64,000 nucleotides of DNA. It comes from Anas platyrhynchos (taxonomy: Eukaryota; Chordata; Aves; Anseriformes; Anatidae). The position numbers were made by a program, and so were the translations under genes. Positions 41,016 to 54,875 of this stretch are shown one piece after another. Under the pieces are notes generated by a model. It worked only from the letters and a program-made list of their open reading frames with translations. It did not search any database and was not told where the DNA came from. The DNA is taken from positions 13,451,501 through 13,515,500 of the forward strand of contig NC_092602.1 in NCBI RefSeq assembly GCF_047663525.1. The letters run 5' to 3'. Within the stretch, counting starts at the first letter, position 1. Each line of letters begins with the position of its first letter.

Positions 41016-43020
41016 CAAGTATATTCAAAGAGCTACGAACCTTCAGCAACTCCAAAATATGTCTTCAGTAAAGCCAAACGTTTTTTATGAAAGATGCCTT
41101 AAACCCTTGCACTGTTACATGATGATTACCTATCACTAAATGGCTAAAATGAAAACAAAATCACTCTTAATGTTTACTTATAAATGAAGAACAGAATGTA
41201 TTAGGATATGTATGGATTTTCATCATAAACTATACATTTGTAAGACCGAAACTTGCTTTTAATTGTTTTGAACTAAAGTAACTTAGGATGCTTTCATATT
41301 TCAGTGTTATAAACAGTTCATATAGGGAGATGAGAAGCTTTTTTGACTGTTTGACTTTTTTATTTCTATTGCTAATATAATCCTAATCACAGATTTTATA
41401 ACCTTACTGGTGTTGCTTCTGTTAGCACTCCTGTGAACGTTTTTATGAAATGTAACTATGTCTTTAAGTTATTTAGTCACCTTAGCCTGTCTAAGCTTAA
41501 TACTTTATTAAAATATTCTTCAGCAAGTGCTAAAATATTTTATCCTGAAAAGACCACTTAGATATTTAATGGTCTGCCTCCTACATTACACTTCAAAAAG
41601 CAAAGATTTTTTTTTACACTTTCCATTTTTATTCTTTTCAACATGACTAAGATTAATTGCTTTAAATATTTTCTTTATGTTATGGTAGAAGTGCTTTCTG
41701 GTAAAAGAATACAATAATGAAACACACAATTTGAACTTCAGCAAATAATTTTATAGTCTTTGTTCAAACAGAACTCATGGATCAGATTAGCCTTATTGTT
41801 CATATGAAGGATAAAAATCATATGATAAAATGATTTTAAAAAAATCACACCTTCTGTAAAGTCAAGTCAATATTTCATTTTCAGAAGCTTGCTAATGTTG
41901 TGTGAATGTAGTACATGGGGAGAAATGCAACTCTCTCGGAAAACTCCAGAACGTAATGCAAACTAAGACGCTGATTTGTTATGAAATTTATTATATAACA
42001 TGTATGAAGTGTCTTAGTATATACATATTGTTGTAATGCTAGCTTGTAAGACCTGAAAGCTTGAAAGACTTTAAATGTAACCAAATAACTGCATTTAATG
42101 TTAAAGATTATTTTTGTATTTTGTGTGTAAAGTATTTGTAACTTGAATTTTTGATTTCTCGTTGTTTAGGATGTCCATGTAGATATGTAGATACATTTAC
42201 ATTGTAAGAGAATTAGAGGAATGTATAATGTGTGCCTTTTTAAACACAGTCTAAAACTATGCTTGTTAATGTTTCCAGATATTCCACTATAATGTTAATT
42301 TCAATAACTGTCATAAAAGATTAGAATCTTTAAGCTTACATTTTGTGGAAAGTGCCTGAGATTATTAACTAAAATGTAACTCAGTCTATTGACTAGCTTC
42401 ATAAAATTCAGCAAAGTTTACAATATATATTGCATGTATGAATATTCTTGCTTTGCTGTCCAATTATACTGTGAATATGCTAGAGCTATTCAGATACTGT
42501 ATTTTTTTTTTTTTTAACAAAAAAAGCCTTCTGCAAGCCAGCCATAAAGAAGTCGCTTGAAAAAATTCAACTTCATTAATGAACAATTTTTACCTCTAAG
42601 CCCAGAACACTCGCCAATGGTTGTAAGGAAGTTTACAAGCAAAGTAAGGAAAGATTGGTTGCCTTAGTGCTCATTCTAGGTAAAATGTATTTTTATTCTA
42701 TAGTTTTCTAGAATTCTAATAGTAAATATTATTTATACAAAGTGCATTGAGAGGATCAGTTCTGCTGTTCTACAGCCGGTTATCTAAAATGTTGCTCCAA
42801 ATTTGGTTGTGTTGATTCTTTTTTAATTTATAATGTAGTAATTTGCCCATCAAAAACAGAAATATGAATAAGCCGCTCCACGTTTTCTTACTTGTTATAT
42901 AGCTGCCTCAGTTTGTTTTAAAACAAAACTTGTTTTTCACATGAACTTTTGTTCTGTTAATATTGTGGGGGAGGAAATCTCTAACCTATGCACTAATAAA
43001 TTTATCTACGCAAGTATCTT
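41016..43020 (+). other. STX2: STX2 3' UTR (distal form)
   Basis: AT-rich and non-coding. AATAAA at 42995-43000 is a plausible polyadenylation signal about 2 kb past the stop, followed by T/G-rich sequence. A later AATAAA near 43339 would extend it slightly. The end is inferred, not observed. Confidence 0.5.
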
Positions 43021-43110
43021 GTTGCTATTATTATATTCATGATGTTATTGTGACCTTTGTGAATATTTCCAGTAAGTGTTTGAATAAGGCACGCATGTCA
43101 AACAACTGCT

Positions 43111-43145
43111 AATAAGATAATCAGTCTTAGTCTGATTATCTTATT
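43111..43145. repeat. Perfect 14-bp inverted repeat (hairpin)
   Basis: AATAAGATAATCAG at 43111-43124 and its exact reverse complement at 43132-43145 enclose the 7-base loop TCTTAGT. It lies about 110 bases past the distal STX2 polyadenylation signal. Confidence 0.9.
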
Positions 43146-43149
43146 TCCT

Positions 43150-46100
43150 GAAAATCTTCACACACACAAAAAAAAAAAAGGCAGGCAGTACTGAAGATAT
43201 GAATGGCAGTTATTCATTTAAAGTATTCCCATAGAATTTTATTGAATATTAAACTTGATAAATAGAGGAGTTATATTTGGATAAAGCTAGTCATGTATTC
43301 TCAGATTCTGTATAAAAGCACATTTTTCACCATCCAGAAATAAAATAGTGGCATCTCATTGCTGCTTCTTACAGGGAAACCACACCCTCTGTACAAAAAG
43401 CACCAGGTGGGAACACAGATGAATTCAATAGAGTGAGCTAAACTTCCCCGAATACAGAACAGACATTTCTAGGCAATGCAGTGTTTGTTTAGCGTAGCAC
43501 TATGTGAGGTTTAATGAATGTAAGCCTGATAAATAAAATTTAGAAGACAGAAGGAGCTGAAGTAACTAGGAGGAAGGATGCTTTTCTGTATAAAAAAAAT
43601 ATTTTTTAAAAAGCCCTTCAGAGAGCTGTGCTTAATGTAGATTATTTGAGAGTGGCTTGGGTGATTTTTATTTATTTTTTTTAAACTTCAATTACAGCGT
43701 TAAACTTGATTTGATATGTTCTGGTGGCTTGTATGTGACTTCTGAAAATAACCATGGCATGCTTCCTCATGCTGCAGTCAGTGGGTCAGCCTTTGCACCT
43801 GTGAATCAACTCAGTCTTTTCTGTCATATACAATAACTGGCTCTTCAGTTACACAGTGCTGCTTGCAGGCTGTTTTCATTACCTCTGTCAAACATGCAAA
43901 GTCCTTCTGCACAGTAGTACAGCACTTCCAAATCAACTTTTTGGAATAAAAAAGAGCATTTTATAAGCATTTATAATCAGGTTTTGAAGAACGAAAGTAC
44001 TTCTCAAAGATTTTTACGAAGGGAAATTTATAGAAATGGTAAGTAGTTACAAAATAATTGTATATTTTAAAGAATGTTTTGATTGCTGCACTTACAGGCT
44101 GCTTTTGAACCTTCTTTAAGAAGGGGGGAAAGGAGTTTGATACTGAATAGTAAGTTCATCAGAAATTGCTGGTATACGAATAGCTAACAATATATAACAG
44201 ATTGTGGTCTGGGAAGAAAGCAATTTTGTTTTATGCATACAAAAACAAACTGTAATTCCTGTATCCACACTTCAGAGAGAATGTGAGACTATATTGGCTC
44301 AGCCCCCGCTAATTCCTCTCAACTCCAGTAAACTGTGCTGGATCACATTAAACTAACACAGAGCACAGCTTAGTTTAGAGAATATGGCAGAATGAATAAA
44401 GACTCACCAGAGGTGCCATTTATATCGCAGCTCACTTTACAGTCCTTATATGTAATTTTACAGAAAATGCACAGGCATTTTTTAATTGTCCTTGCTATGT
44501 GTTCACTGTCAAAGTCTATTAATGGGATTTATGTTTTGACATCTTTCTGGACGTTAAAAACTTCAAGAAGTTTCAGTTTAAAAAACTCTAATTACAATGC
44601 ACTTTACAGAAATTGTCAGCACTGCTGTTATGGAGAACATTGTTTGCACTTTACAGATGTGAGAAATGATTGTGGGAAGAAAGGTGAGCTGAAAGAGGAG
44701 GTATCAGCACCAAAAAATTTTGCATGTTTTGTTTTTCAATATCAAAACTTTGGACCCTGTACACCAACTATAGTTGTGAGATGCACCCACCACTGTAAAT
44801 AAGGTCTAAATACAGTTCCACATTAAAAGTGACAAGAGATTCCCACACAGGAGAAGCAGCCGTTGCAACCTGGCATGTCAGCGTTTGAAGTCCTGTCCTG
44901 TGGGCTCCTAGGGATGTGGGAGATAATATTTTTTCTCTCAATAGTTGTAATCCTGCTTAAGTAATTCATTCAAAAGTGACGGAATCATTTCCTCTGCTAT
45001 TAGTCTTGTTTATTTGGTGGTTTGGAAGAAAACCACCTTTGCTTCGTAGTGCATCTTCTGAACAATATTGTGTGATCGGTTTAATAGTCAGCATTTCTGA
45101 TGGCACAGCTTTTCACGCGGGTTTTTCTGTAGTGCTCTTCAAACACCTACAGGAATTTGTCCACAACGTCGATAGTCAACACACAGTAGAACATTAACTG
45201 ATGTGGCAGATTGACTTGTTTTTTCCCTCTTCCAAAACAGCAGACCTCCTGGTCATGAAATGATGCTTTAAAAATATGAGTAGAGCCTGCTTTGTTTTAT
45301 TTTTAATGTATCAATAGGTTTTACAGTGGAAAATTAAATAAATTTTCATTTAGAACTCCCTCACCACCTTGGATTGTTAATACTGTAAATTGCAGCCGCA
45401 TAGAGATGTTCTGAGAAAACAATTACTTCCTATTTTATTCTTCCAGGTTATTCCCTAGGATTTTTGATTTAAGCATAGATAGCAGTCAGGACCTGAGTCT
45501 AGGCAGAAGATCTGATGCCTGCAATCTACTCAGATCAGCTTGGCACTGGTGAGAAGTAATGATAGTTTTGATGGAGAGGGGTCTAAACCTAAGGAGAAAA
45601 CCCTACTGCTTCTACATTTATAGCAAATACTGTAGAACAATTGACGTGTGTTGAGGCAAGACATGAGCTTATTAATACAGTCATGTATTAAAAAAAAAAA
45701 AATCATACAATGACAAACACAAAAAAAAAAGGTGTTTTTTTTTCACTTGGTTATGAATGAAAAGTTTAGTCATTTAAAAATGCATAGGAAAATATAATCA
45801 AGAAACAAATACCAACCATTGAAAGCAGTATTGATAATGGTTTATTTTAATTCAGATTTCTAGGGGGAACTACTTAGATCTGATCTTCAAAGTGAGCAAA
45901 TTAGGTCATCTACATAGGTGCGGGATACAAGGAAGCAGTTTCCAGGTTTAAAGCCATACATGCTGGATAAGGTTAATTCTGCTTAGCCTCTTTTGTTCTA
46001 TTCTTAATATCTCCTACTGCCATGGGAGAGGGTTGCTTATGTTCAAAAGAAAGAAATAATCATTTCACACACAGGTCAGTAAAAGTACAAAAAAAAAATT

Positions 46101-49100
46101 CTGAATTGCTGATACAGTTTCTTACACATGCATTCTTGTTTAGAGTGGTAGTCTGACTTGCTTAGAAATTTAGTTTATTACTGCTGTGAATCTAAGCTAA
46201 GCCACAGCTATCAAACTGAAGCATTCAAGTTCTGTGATTAGCTAAACACAAATGGAAAAAAGAGGTTAGTTGTCCTGCCATATTACATTTCAAGCTGTGA
46301 AGTACTGATAGTTGAAGGCATCACACAGAAGATGCATCTGCAGGTAGATGGTTAGGAAGCCAGTGGGAGTTAGGAGCCTAACTGCAGTGTTCTAACTGAA
46401 ACAGAATGATATGTTCAGTTTTAAGTTATAACTATTAGAATACACTTTAACGACTTTTAAAATCACAGTATTGATATCTTACGCATTTACTATAAAAAGT
46501 ACCATAGTATCTTATTAAGTGGTCAATAGTGTAATAGAGCAGGAGAAAGAGAATTGGAAATTGAAAGAAAACAAGTCAATATTTACCAGCCTTCCACTGC
46601 AATGGACTCTTACAGGGTTGCTCTTCATCCCTGAATACTCCATTGCGTGGAAACTGCTTGTAAACACCAACAATGCAGTAATACAGTAGATACTACAATG
46701 AATGCTTCATTGCATTTCAGTATTTTGAGTGTGTATATTTGAGCATATATTGAGATCCCTTTTCTCTATGCATGTTACTTTTCTAGCCTTCTTGGCGGCA
46801 ACAATTTTTGTGCCTAGTTACATAATTAGAATAAACTTCTGAATTTTGAAGTAATACAATATATATAATGTCTATTACTGCTATCTTTATACACTACAGA
46901 ATTATATCAGGGCATATATCATCAGTGTAGTCATACGAGTTTATTTAATCTTAGCTCTCTAGCCCCAAATAATTTCTATAAAAGCCCAGCAACTTAAAGA
47001 AGTTCAGTCTCTAGGTTACCTCCCTGAAGAGAACCTTGAGTTCCCGAAATGTTGCTTCTTTTCTAAAATCAGCACATTAATTGATGGGGAGGGGGGGAGT
47101 AGTGTCTCCACTGTAGGCTATGTATTTTCTGCTGATCTCTGTTTTCAAAATGTAAGTAACCACAATTTTGAAAATTAATTCTCTTTCTTAGGTTCAGATG
47201 TTGCTGATTTGTTTACTGTGCTTATTCTATCTAAAGGATTGCATGATTGCTTTACTTGCAGACATCTTCCTTTTGCTACTTTATTTCTTTAATGGACTTT
47301 TGGCAAAGGCCTTTTAAAATACCATAGCTTGTAAGCAGCAGCCTTCTGCAGTGCTACAGATTGACTTGGGACCTGACCAGGAAAGTATTTACCAGCTCTT
47401 CATGCTGTTGTTTGAATTACTGGCGTTATTTACTTAATGCTGTTGGGGAGGGGGTGGAACAAAAAAAACTTTTCCAAATGCAGACCTTCTTACCTTTGGA
47501 GCCATCTCATTGCATGTCTTAAAGTTTTTTTTCCCATTTCTTCTCCTGGTCTTTGACTTCCTTTTGCTGAGGCTGTTGGTTCTAGAGGCATAGTGTCTTT
47601 TCTTATTGAATCTACCTCATGGTATCTGTAGTGAAGAAAAGCAGCAGTATGTATGCTTAGTAAAGGTCAGTCATTGATGATATGAATGAATCTTGGTTTC
47701 ATCCACACTGTTGCCTACTATCTTTAAATGGATAAATATAACTGCACACAAATGAATCTAACTGCATCAGAAAGCAAGATGAAGAAAAAAAAACTCAAGC
47801 AGCTTTTAACCTTTGGAAAATTTGCAAGAAACGTTCCAAAACATTTTGGTTCGAAGTCAGTTCGTGCAGATTTAAACATAGCATTTCTAGCTCACATAAT
47901 TCCTCTGCTTTTGATTTTCCCTTTTGGCAATTTATTCAGTGTAGATTTAGTGGATGGAATCTCAGAGGAGAATAAAAGCCAGTGTTTTGAAAACTAATGA
48001 AGTAATTATCTAAAGCATTATTTACAATAATTATTTAGAAGATAATGAGACCCTTTAATTATGTTTGTTCTGCATAGCCAGCCTTTCAATAATTCAGGTT
48101 ACTGCTGTTCAATTTCCTCTGTACTCACTTTGCACATTAGAAAAATGTCACAGCTGTTTGTAATGCATAAATATGGGCCCTCATTCTTGATGTCATTTGT
48201 CACATGATAATCACCTGCTCACTTTGGTTTGGAATAGGAGGCTTTTAGATTCAGGCTTCTCCGACTCTCCTCAATGTAGCGTGGAACAAAATAAATCATG
48301 GGTGAAATAAAGCTGAGCCAATTAAAAGTTATGTTATGTCTTTATAGGGGTACTACTATATATTAACATATATGCATTAATCTAGTAAGGTTTCTGTTAG
48401 TATTATTATAGGTAAAGTTTGACTTCAAGGTAAATTTCATTTTGGTAGTCATTATAATTTTATTTGAAATATTTTTTATAAAAGAGCCCTACTCACTTGT
48501 GTATAAGAAATTCAGAGCATCATTAGTATTTAGTCGCTAATAAAAATTTTACCTGTGTTTTCATATGTATTTTTGAACTTTCTGCTAAAATAGACAATTC
48601 TGCCTAGCACATAATTATCAATGGCTAAATATTATATCATCTCTGAGGAGATCCATCTTTTTGTCATGGGCTATATCTTCATTCCTCTGTACAAATGTGG
48701 CAAGAATAACTTAATGTTACTTTTAGCCGTTACTTAAATATAAGGGTCATAGCTGGACATATATGGCTTAGTGGCTTGGTGCCAGACCATTCTTTTAGAT
48801 GAGAGATTTTTTCTTTTGGAACTGAATCACTGATTCTGTACTGAATTGCTGTAATGTATAGGATTTTTTTTTTTTTTCCTCCACTAGGAAAGAGACCTTA
48901 TTTCTTCTTCCTTTTTCATCTTTCAATGTTCTGATGCACTTCCCATTTTTACTTCTGGGTATGTTTTCACAATAGAAGAACACTGAATTTCAAAACTTGA
49001 TGGGTTTTATATGTTTTGCACATAGTTTGTGGATATGCTTTGCTTTTAATTATTTTTGATTGATTTTTAAATAATCTTGTGTGAAATGCAGTTGAAATGA

Positions 49101-50257
49101 AGTAGCCTTTGAGGCTACTGCAGTGACAGCTAGTTACTAGGTTCTGAGCATAAATATGTCTCAACTGATTGGGATCTGCATATTGCACACTTACCATTTT
49201 TGAACTCTTCTTTAATTGAGGAGAACTGTGATGCTCTTGTATGTACAGAGATTTCTCCCTAAATCTGTTCTAAGCTTTTTGGCTTCAAAATGGTTCCCTG
49301 TGCCTGTAGTTTCCTTTTGAAGGTAAAATTTGCAGTCTGCACACTCTGAAACCATTTGAAATATCAAATTTATTTTTTCTTTTTTTTTTTTTGGTAGAAA
49401 TTTAATTCTTAAATATGCTTAAAGAAATCCACAGAATGTGGATTGGTTTTGTATTTTGTTTCACCTGATATGAATCGTTTTTATTGTTGACCTGTTGAAA
49501 ATGTTACTTACTTCTGTCCTAATTCCAGATGGGAAAATTACTTCCTTTTTGAAACTGCTGAAACAATAAGATGAACTCAGAGTATCTATGGCTATGACTT
49601 TAGTGGGTACACACTGCCTTGCTGTACAGATGTTATACTCAGTCAGTATAAATAGCAAAGTAAGAACAATGTATTATTACTGGATATAAAGCATTTCACT
49701 GTTCCCATTGGGTGGAGAATCTCCGAGGACTGTCAGGAAGCTACTTGCTCTCCAAAGGGAAAGGCCTAGCTCTGTTTTTAAGCAGTTTGACCTTTTGTTT
49801 CATGCTATCTACCAAACTTTTGGGAGCCTGCCTTACAAAAAGTACTAGCTTCTAAAATTCAGAAACACCCTGACTGCTCATTTGCAATAAAACCCTTTAG
49901 AGGAAAAAGGGAAGATCTGAGTCATGCTTATTTACCTTATGACTAAATGTTTTGGTTGTCTTTTGAAAAGCCCTAGCAGGAGAAATGGAAGGGCAGCTTG
50001 CTTTACAGGATTGTCAGAATACCCACCTGGCAGCTCCAAAGCTTGAATTAGAGATACAAGACAGGCCATGAATGTATTGGAAGGGAGGGAACAATGCAAA
50101 GAGAAAAGAAAGAAGAAACAAGTAATACAGCTTGAAGTTACAACTAGCAAAATGGTGCTGGCTGACTTTATCAAAATTCACAAGTCCTGTATGCCAATTT
50201 AAACTTCTCTCTAGAGAGTTGAAATGCTCTCATGCCATTTTTTCCCCTTTGTTACAG
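43150..50257. other. Stretch between STX2 and the first RIM-BP-like exon
   Basis: Must contain the promoter and first exon of the RIM-BP-like transcript if exon A is real, but I could not identify them. Open frames at 44392-44802 and 47728-47997 (plus) have no recognisable domain or convincing splice context. Confidence 0.5.
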
Positions 50258-50374
50258 AAGGCTATCAGTCACATTCTGGATCATAGCTATTCTTTACTGG
50301 ATTCCCCCAGGGCAAATCAATCCTTTCCAAAAGCAGCTAAGTCCTTGACTAAAGAGCAAGAGGAAGACAAAGTG
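50258..50374 (+). CDS. RIMBP2: RIM-BP-like gene, exon A
   Basis: A TTGTTACAG acceptor opens 39 in-frame codons, ending at a GTGAGT donor, phase 0 both sides. The peptide starts KAISHILDHSYSLLDSPRAN and ends SLTKEQEEDKV. I do not recognise it alone. It is assigned to the downstream gene because strand, phase and spacing agree with the next three exons. An upstream start exon was not found. It is either a real extra N-terminal exon of RIMBP2 or a separate small gene. Confidence 0.5.
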
Positions 50375-50449
50375 GTGAGTAACCGTTTCCAATCCTAGGA
50401 CTTGTCAGAGACTGTTTGAGAACTTCTGTGTTCCCCACTCTCCTCCCCT

Positions 50450-50465
50450 CCCCCCCCCCCCCCCC
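50450..50465. repeat. C16 tract after exon A
   Basis: Sixteen C followed by eight T, beginning 76 bases past the exon A donor. Confidence 0.9.
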
Positions 50466-50641
50466 TTTTTTTTGTGTGTGAGCATGGTGTTATTAGCAAG
50501 TGTTTAAAATAACCACATTTTTAAATCTTGCCATTAAGAGTTATATAGGAACTATGTAAAGCCTTGTTAACAAAAAGCTTTGTATTGTAGGTTATGAGAG
50601 TAGTAAGCAAACTAATTAATTGAAAGAGAAGAACCCTACTG

Positions 50642-51290
50642 CTTGGTAGGCAGCTTAGAAAGTGGATTTTTTTTCTAAGCAGAAAGCAGAAATGTTTCTC
50701 TAAGCAGAAAGCATCCTTGTGAGTCATAAAGTCATAACATGCACACCTTCTTTGGTTACAAAGATGGGCTATTTCAGTTACACTGCAGCTGAAATCATGA
50801 TACCAATTCTATTAAAGAAGAGTTGCTCTAGAGCTTGTGAAACTTCTCACAGCAGGTAAATTTTGGTGTCCATAGTAAGTCTGAATTGAGATATAGATCT
50901 AGTGTTTAAAACTAAGCTCATTGCCCCAAAAGGTCATAGCCACATTTTCAATCTGTTCTTTCTTGCAACTCTGCTGACGAAATACTTTTATCTGCACAAC
51001 AAATATTTCACGTTAAGAATTCTAGTTTCAGATGTGCCTCTCTCTCTGTCTGTCTCTCTCTCTCTCTCTCTCTCCAGAGTTTGCCATAAAGCATCATAAT
51101 AATGGTTTTCACAAAATGCCTGGCTGGTCTGTATTCAACTGCATTACCCACACGTGATATCACCATAAGTGGTGAACTTCTGTTATTGTCCTTTGTGAAT
51201 TTATTTTTAAGCATTCATTGGTAGAATAATTTTAGCTTTCTCACATTCCCCACATTTAAAAAGTCTCTGCTTTCTAAGCTGCCTACCAAG
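50642..51290. repeat. Widely spaced 21-bp perfect inverted repeat
   Basis: The 21 bases at 50642-50662 (CTTGGTAGGCAGC...) recur exactly as reverse complement at 51270-51290, 607 bases apart. Two direct copies of TCTAAGCAGAAAGCA lie inside the left end (50674-50688, 50699-50713). Confidence 0.85.
51039..51076. repeat. CT microsatellite
   Basis: Run of CT dinucleotides with occasional CTGT interruptions, in the intron after exon A. Confidence 0.9.
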
Positions 51291-54200
51291 TGATACATTT
51301 GTTTTTAAATAAATTAATTTGCATGTGTAGAAGAGTACATTTAGTGTACTCCTACAATATAAAGCTATTTTTTACCACACATTTATACAGTTCCTTAACA
51401 GATACTGACAGCAAGATTATAAAAGAAGTTCACCTAAAATTAGATTCAGAACCATTATAGGGACTATAACAAGTTTATACAAAGGGCTTTCAAAGTATTT
51501 AGTAGAATACTGTGTGATCTACATTTCTGAAATAGTTGGATAGTTGACAGCCTATGTATGAGTTTTGGAGGCTAATTTTAGGTTACAGTAATCTTGCCCT
51601 ATGCCTGGAGACTTGATCCCTGAGAGTCACCCACTTTTCTGCCAGGCCAGGCTCTGATGTTCCACTCAGACCTGAACCATGACAGCTGGCATGCTTGCAC
51701 TCACTTGATTTTGAAGCTATTTATAAGGCTTTTGTCAGAGTTCCCATTTATACAGTTTCCCCTAGTGTATCTTCAGCATTTTCCTCACAATATGAGGCAA
51801 ATAAAACCATGGAACAAAGAAGTCTTAGAAAGAAAACAGATAAAATCATAGGAAGATTAAATTCAACAACTGTTGTAATGTATTTTTAATCACAGCTGAC
51901 ATATTTTTTTAAATGCTGAGAAATAAGGGAAATTACTATAAACTTCAAGTGAGTTCAAAGAAAATAAAGGTAAAGTCCCTACATTTCCCTGTAATCCAGC
52001 TGGATTCATATATCCATCGATAACAGAGTTTGTTTTATATGATAGATTTGCTCTCTATGTTTCTTCTCATCTAAGTTGGCTCATTGATAAGCTAAAAGCA
52101 AGCATGTCCTATGAAGAATGACTTACAGACTTGTAGGCCAGAATGCTTTTCTTGTTTTTCCATTGAGCGTTTTTAATATCCTACACAGACATAAATAAGT
52201 GCCCTTGTTGACTTCCCTATCATTTAGTAATTCGGAAAGTAAATCTGGAATTATTTTAGTTGCATTAAAATATATTTTATGTGATTAAAGGAGAATAGTT
52301 TCATTCTCGTGTTATAAACTGTAAAGTTCCATGCTTACACATTGATGTAGCACTGCAACTCAATATAGTAACATACGAAAGGAAAATAAGAACTGAGTTG
52401 TTATACAATAGTGGTTATTTAAATAAATAGATTTATTTGATGTTCTAACTAAAATGAATGATTTATTGCAGCTTGAGAGAAGCTGTCAGATTTGGGAGGA
52501 GGCAGTGAAGTTTCAGGGACTTCATTAGTTTGGAAATGAGTGCTTGGAAGGGAAAATATTTTTCCTATTTCTTCCCCTGCCCTTGGCAGGTGAGACAGGC
52601 TGTTGGAACAAAAAAGGGGAAAGAAGGTGCAAGCAAAGGTGGGAAGCAGAAGGCCTCTTTGAGCAGGCCTTAATTTTTGCTTTTCCTAGTGGTGGTAGTC
52701 CATGGTGTCAGTGCCAACCACTGCTGCTGTGAAGATTGTTCCTGTTAGCATTAACATTACTGCCCTTCCTCCCTCACCATCAGCAGTCACAATGACCTGT
52801 GCCAGCCTTATGCCTGGGGCCAGCTCTGGTCCCAGCCAAGAGCTCACTCAGTTTTATTTCATTTTGAATCTGCTTTTATTATCTAGGTACAGCAGTCTAC
52901 TGAAGAAAAGCTATTCATACTTGTCTGCTGTACCAGCATGAATTATATAAGTGGTCTTATTCAGTGTCCAGCAATAATCTTCTGGAAAATATTTTTAAAA
53001 TCATCCAATTTACATCAAAATGCTTTCATGTGTAGTATGTTTCTTTGTATATAGTCCTCTGTAGCTATGTGCTACAACTCTCAAGTATTTTTGCATTTAT
53101 ATTTGCTACCTCCTCAGTTTCAGTATTTTTTGATATGTGGTGTTTCCCACCAGTGAAATGTCAGATGAAAACAGGAAAAAATCAGAATATGAGAGGAGGG
53201 AACATTGTATTAATTGTTCAGAAAAGATTTCTGGATTCCTCCCAATCATCCTGGGCTATGACTAGCAGAAATCATCAAAGCTAAAACTGTGACAGATGGT
53301 TGGTGTTTGTAATACAAGCAGTTCTAATGACCACCTTTGGTTCACAGACAGCAACGGCGGCACATCTACGTAAAAGGCTTCTCTTCAATCCCAAGCAGCT
53401 ATCTGCTTCATTATAAGCAATTCACTTTTCCATTCTCTTGGGTCTGTTTTTACTGCTTTTTCCTCCTACCATTTTCTGCTGGTAATTAGAGCATTTCGAA
53501 GGCTGATTAGGGAAAAGAATAGACTCAAAACTTCCTCTTCCACATAGAGACTTGTTTGCTATGGCAAGGTTCGACTTTTCTCAAATATGAACTCCATACT
53601 CCAAAAAGTACAAAAAGCCAAGTCATGCTGGCAAAATAGAGACAGTCTGACTCACCATCAGCAGAGAAAGGATGAAAATAAGGGATAAGGGTAGTGGTGC
53701 TTGGAAAAACAGAGATCACTTTTGTTTACCCTCTGGGTGTAGCTTTAGTTAGCCAAGATTATATGTTATGTAAAGTAAAAGAACATCTGTTTTGTTGGCA
53801 CTCATAGCACACAGTATGAGTGACAACAGGAGTCTCCGTTATGAAGTTTCCCTTAAACACTCAGGAACAGAAGGAAGAGAGAAAGAAAGTTTCCCTTTCC
53901 TTAAAGGAGTACCAAACTACTGTGAACTGAACAGTATGGTATGAGGCCATTTCCCTGGCTGCTTTATGTTGTTTATTTAGGTTTCCAAGTGCTAGGAGGC
54001 AAGACTGCCTTACACTGATTGTAGCATACTGCAAAGTTTATGTGTGATTTCAGCAATACCTTGAAATTTAAAAAAGGAATCAATGGTAAGCCCTCTAGCG
54101 CACTTAAAATAATACTGCATATTTACTCTGTACGCTGTCATTCAGTACTGGGTAACAGCAGAAGGAACAAACGTTCTACCGTGTGTGCTTCTTTATCCCA

Positions 54201-54707
54201 CTTAATTCCAGGGATGTAGCAGAAAGTGCCCTCTTTTGACTGAGTAATCTGATGAAGCAGTGCCACTTACCATTTGACTACATGCTGCTTATAACCCTGC
54301 TCTTTCACCCACCTTCTACATAAACCCAACATGAGGTTCTTACCGGGTCTGACAAAGAGACAAATGCCACACAAACAGCAAATTGCTTCTAATAATATTA
54401 TTTATTATTTGGATTGCAGTGTTAGCTAGTCTTCCATTCTGTAGCATTAGCACACCACACCATGCTAAGCATTGCACAGATGCTGTAGCTATAGCTGGGC
54501 TCTGCCACGAAGATGCTACGTCCTCGGTTGTTGACTGAATGCCACATTTAATTTGTTCCATTAGACTTCTTGAGCTTTAGGGCTGTACTTTGTATCTTGT
54601 GCTTTGCCGTGCAAAAGCAAAATGCTTTAACACCAGCAGAATCACTAAGATGATTCAGATGTATTGTAATACATTTTAGTGAGATATCGATGAATTATGT
54701 TCCACAG

Positions 54708-54818
54708 TCCAAAAAGGGCAACAATAAAGCAAAGCAAACATCCAAAAAGCTTCCACACTGCAGACCTGAGGACAGAAGCAAACAGAAAAGTTGCTCAGTA
54801 ACTCCTAAGAAGAGCAAG
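54708..54818 (+). CDS. RIMBP2: RIM-BP-like gene, exon B (Lys/Ser-rich)
   Basis: Acceptor TTCCACAG, 37 codons, donor GTAAGT, phase 0 both sides. The peptide is strongly basic, SKKGNNKAKQTSKKLPHCRP then EDRSKQKSCSVTPKKSK, and probably disordered. No family match is visible from the residues; placement relies on phase and neighbours. Confidence 0.5.
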
Positions 54819-54875
54819 GTAAGTGTTACATGCTTTAAAATCTTCCATTGGCTTTACTGCCCCCTTCCCCCTCCT

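Noticed and set aside
44392-44802. 136-codon plus-strand frame
   Set aside because: No recognisable motif and no convincing acceptor or donor in frame; ordinary for an AT-rich region of this length.
52471-52530. TTGCAG followed by a short in-frame peptide (LERSCQIWEEAVKFQ)
   Set aside because: The acceptor looks fair but the frame hits a stop after 18 codons with no donor before it, so it cannot be an internal exon of the RIM-BP-like gene.
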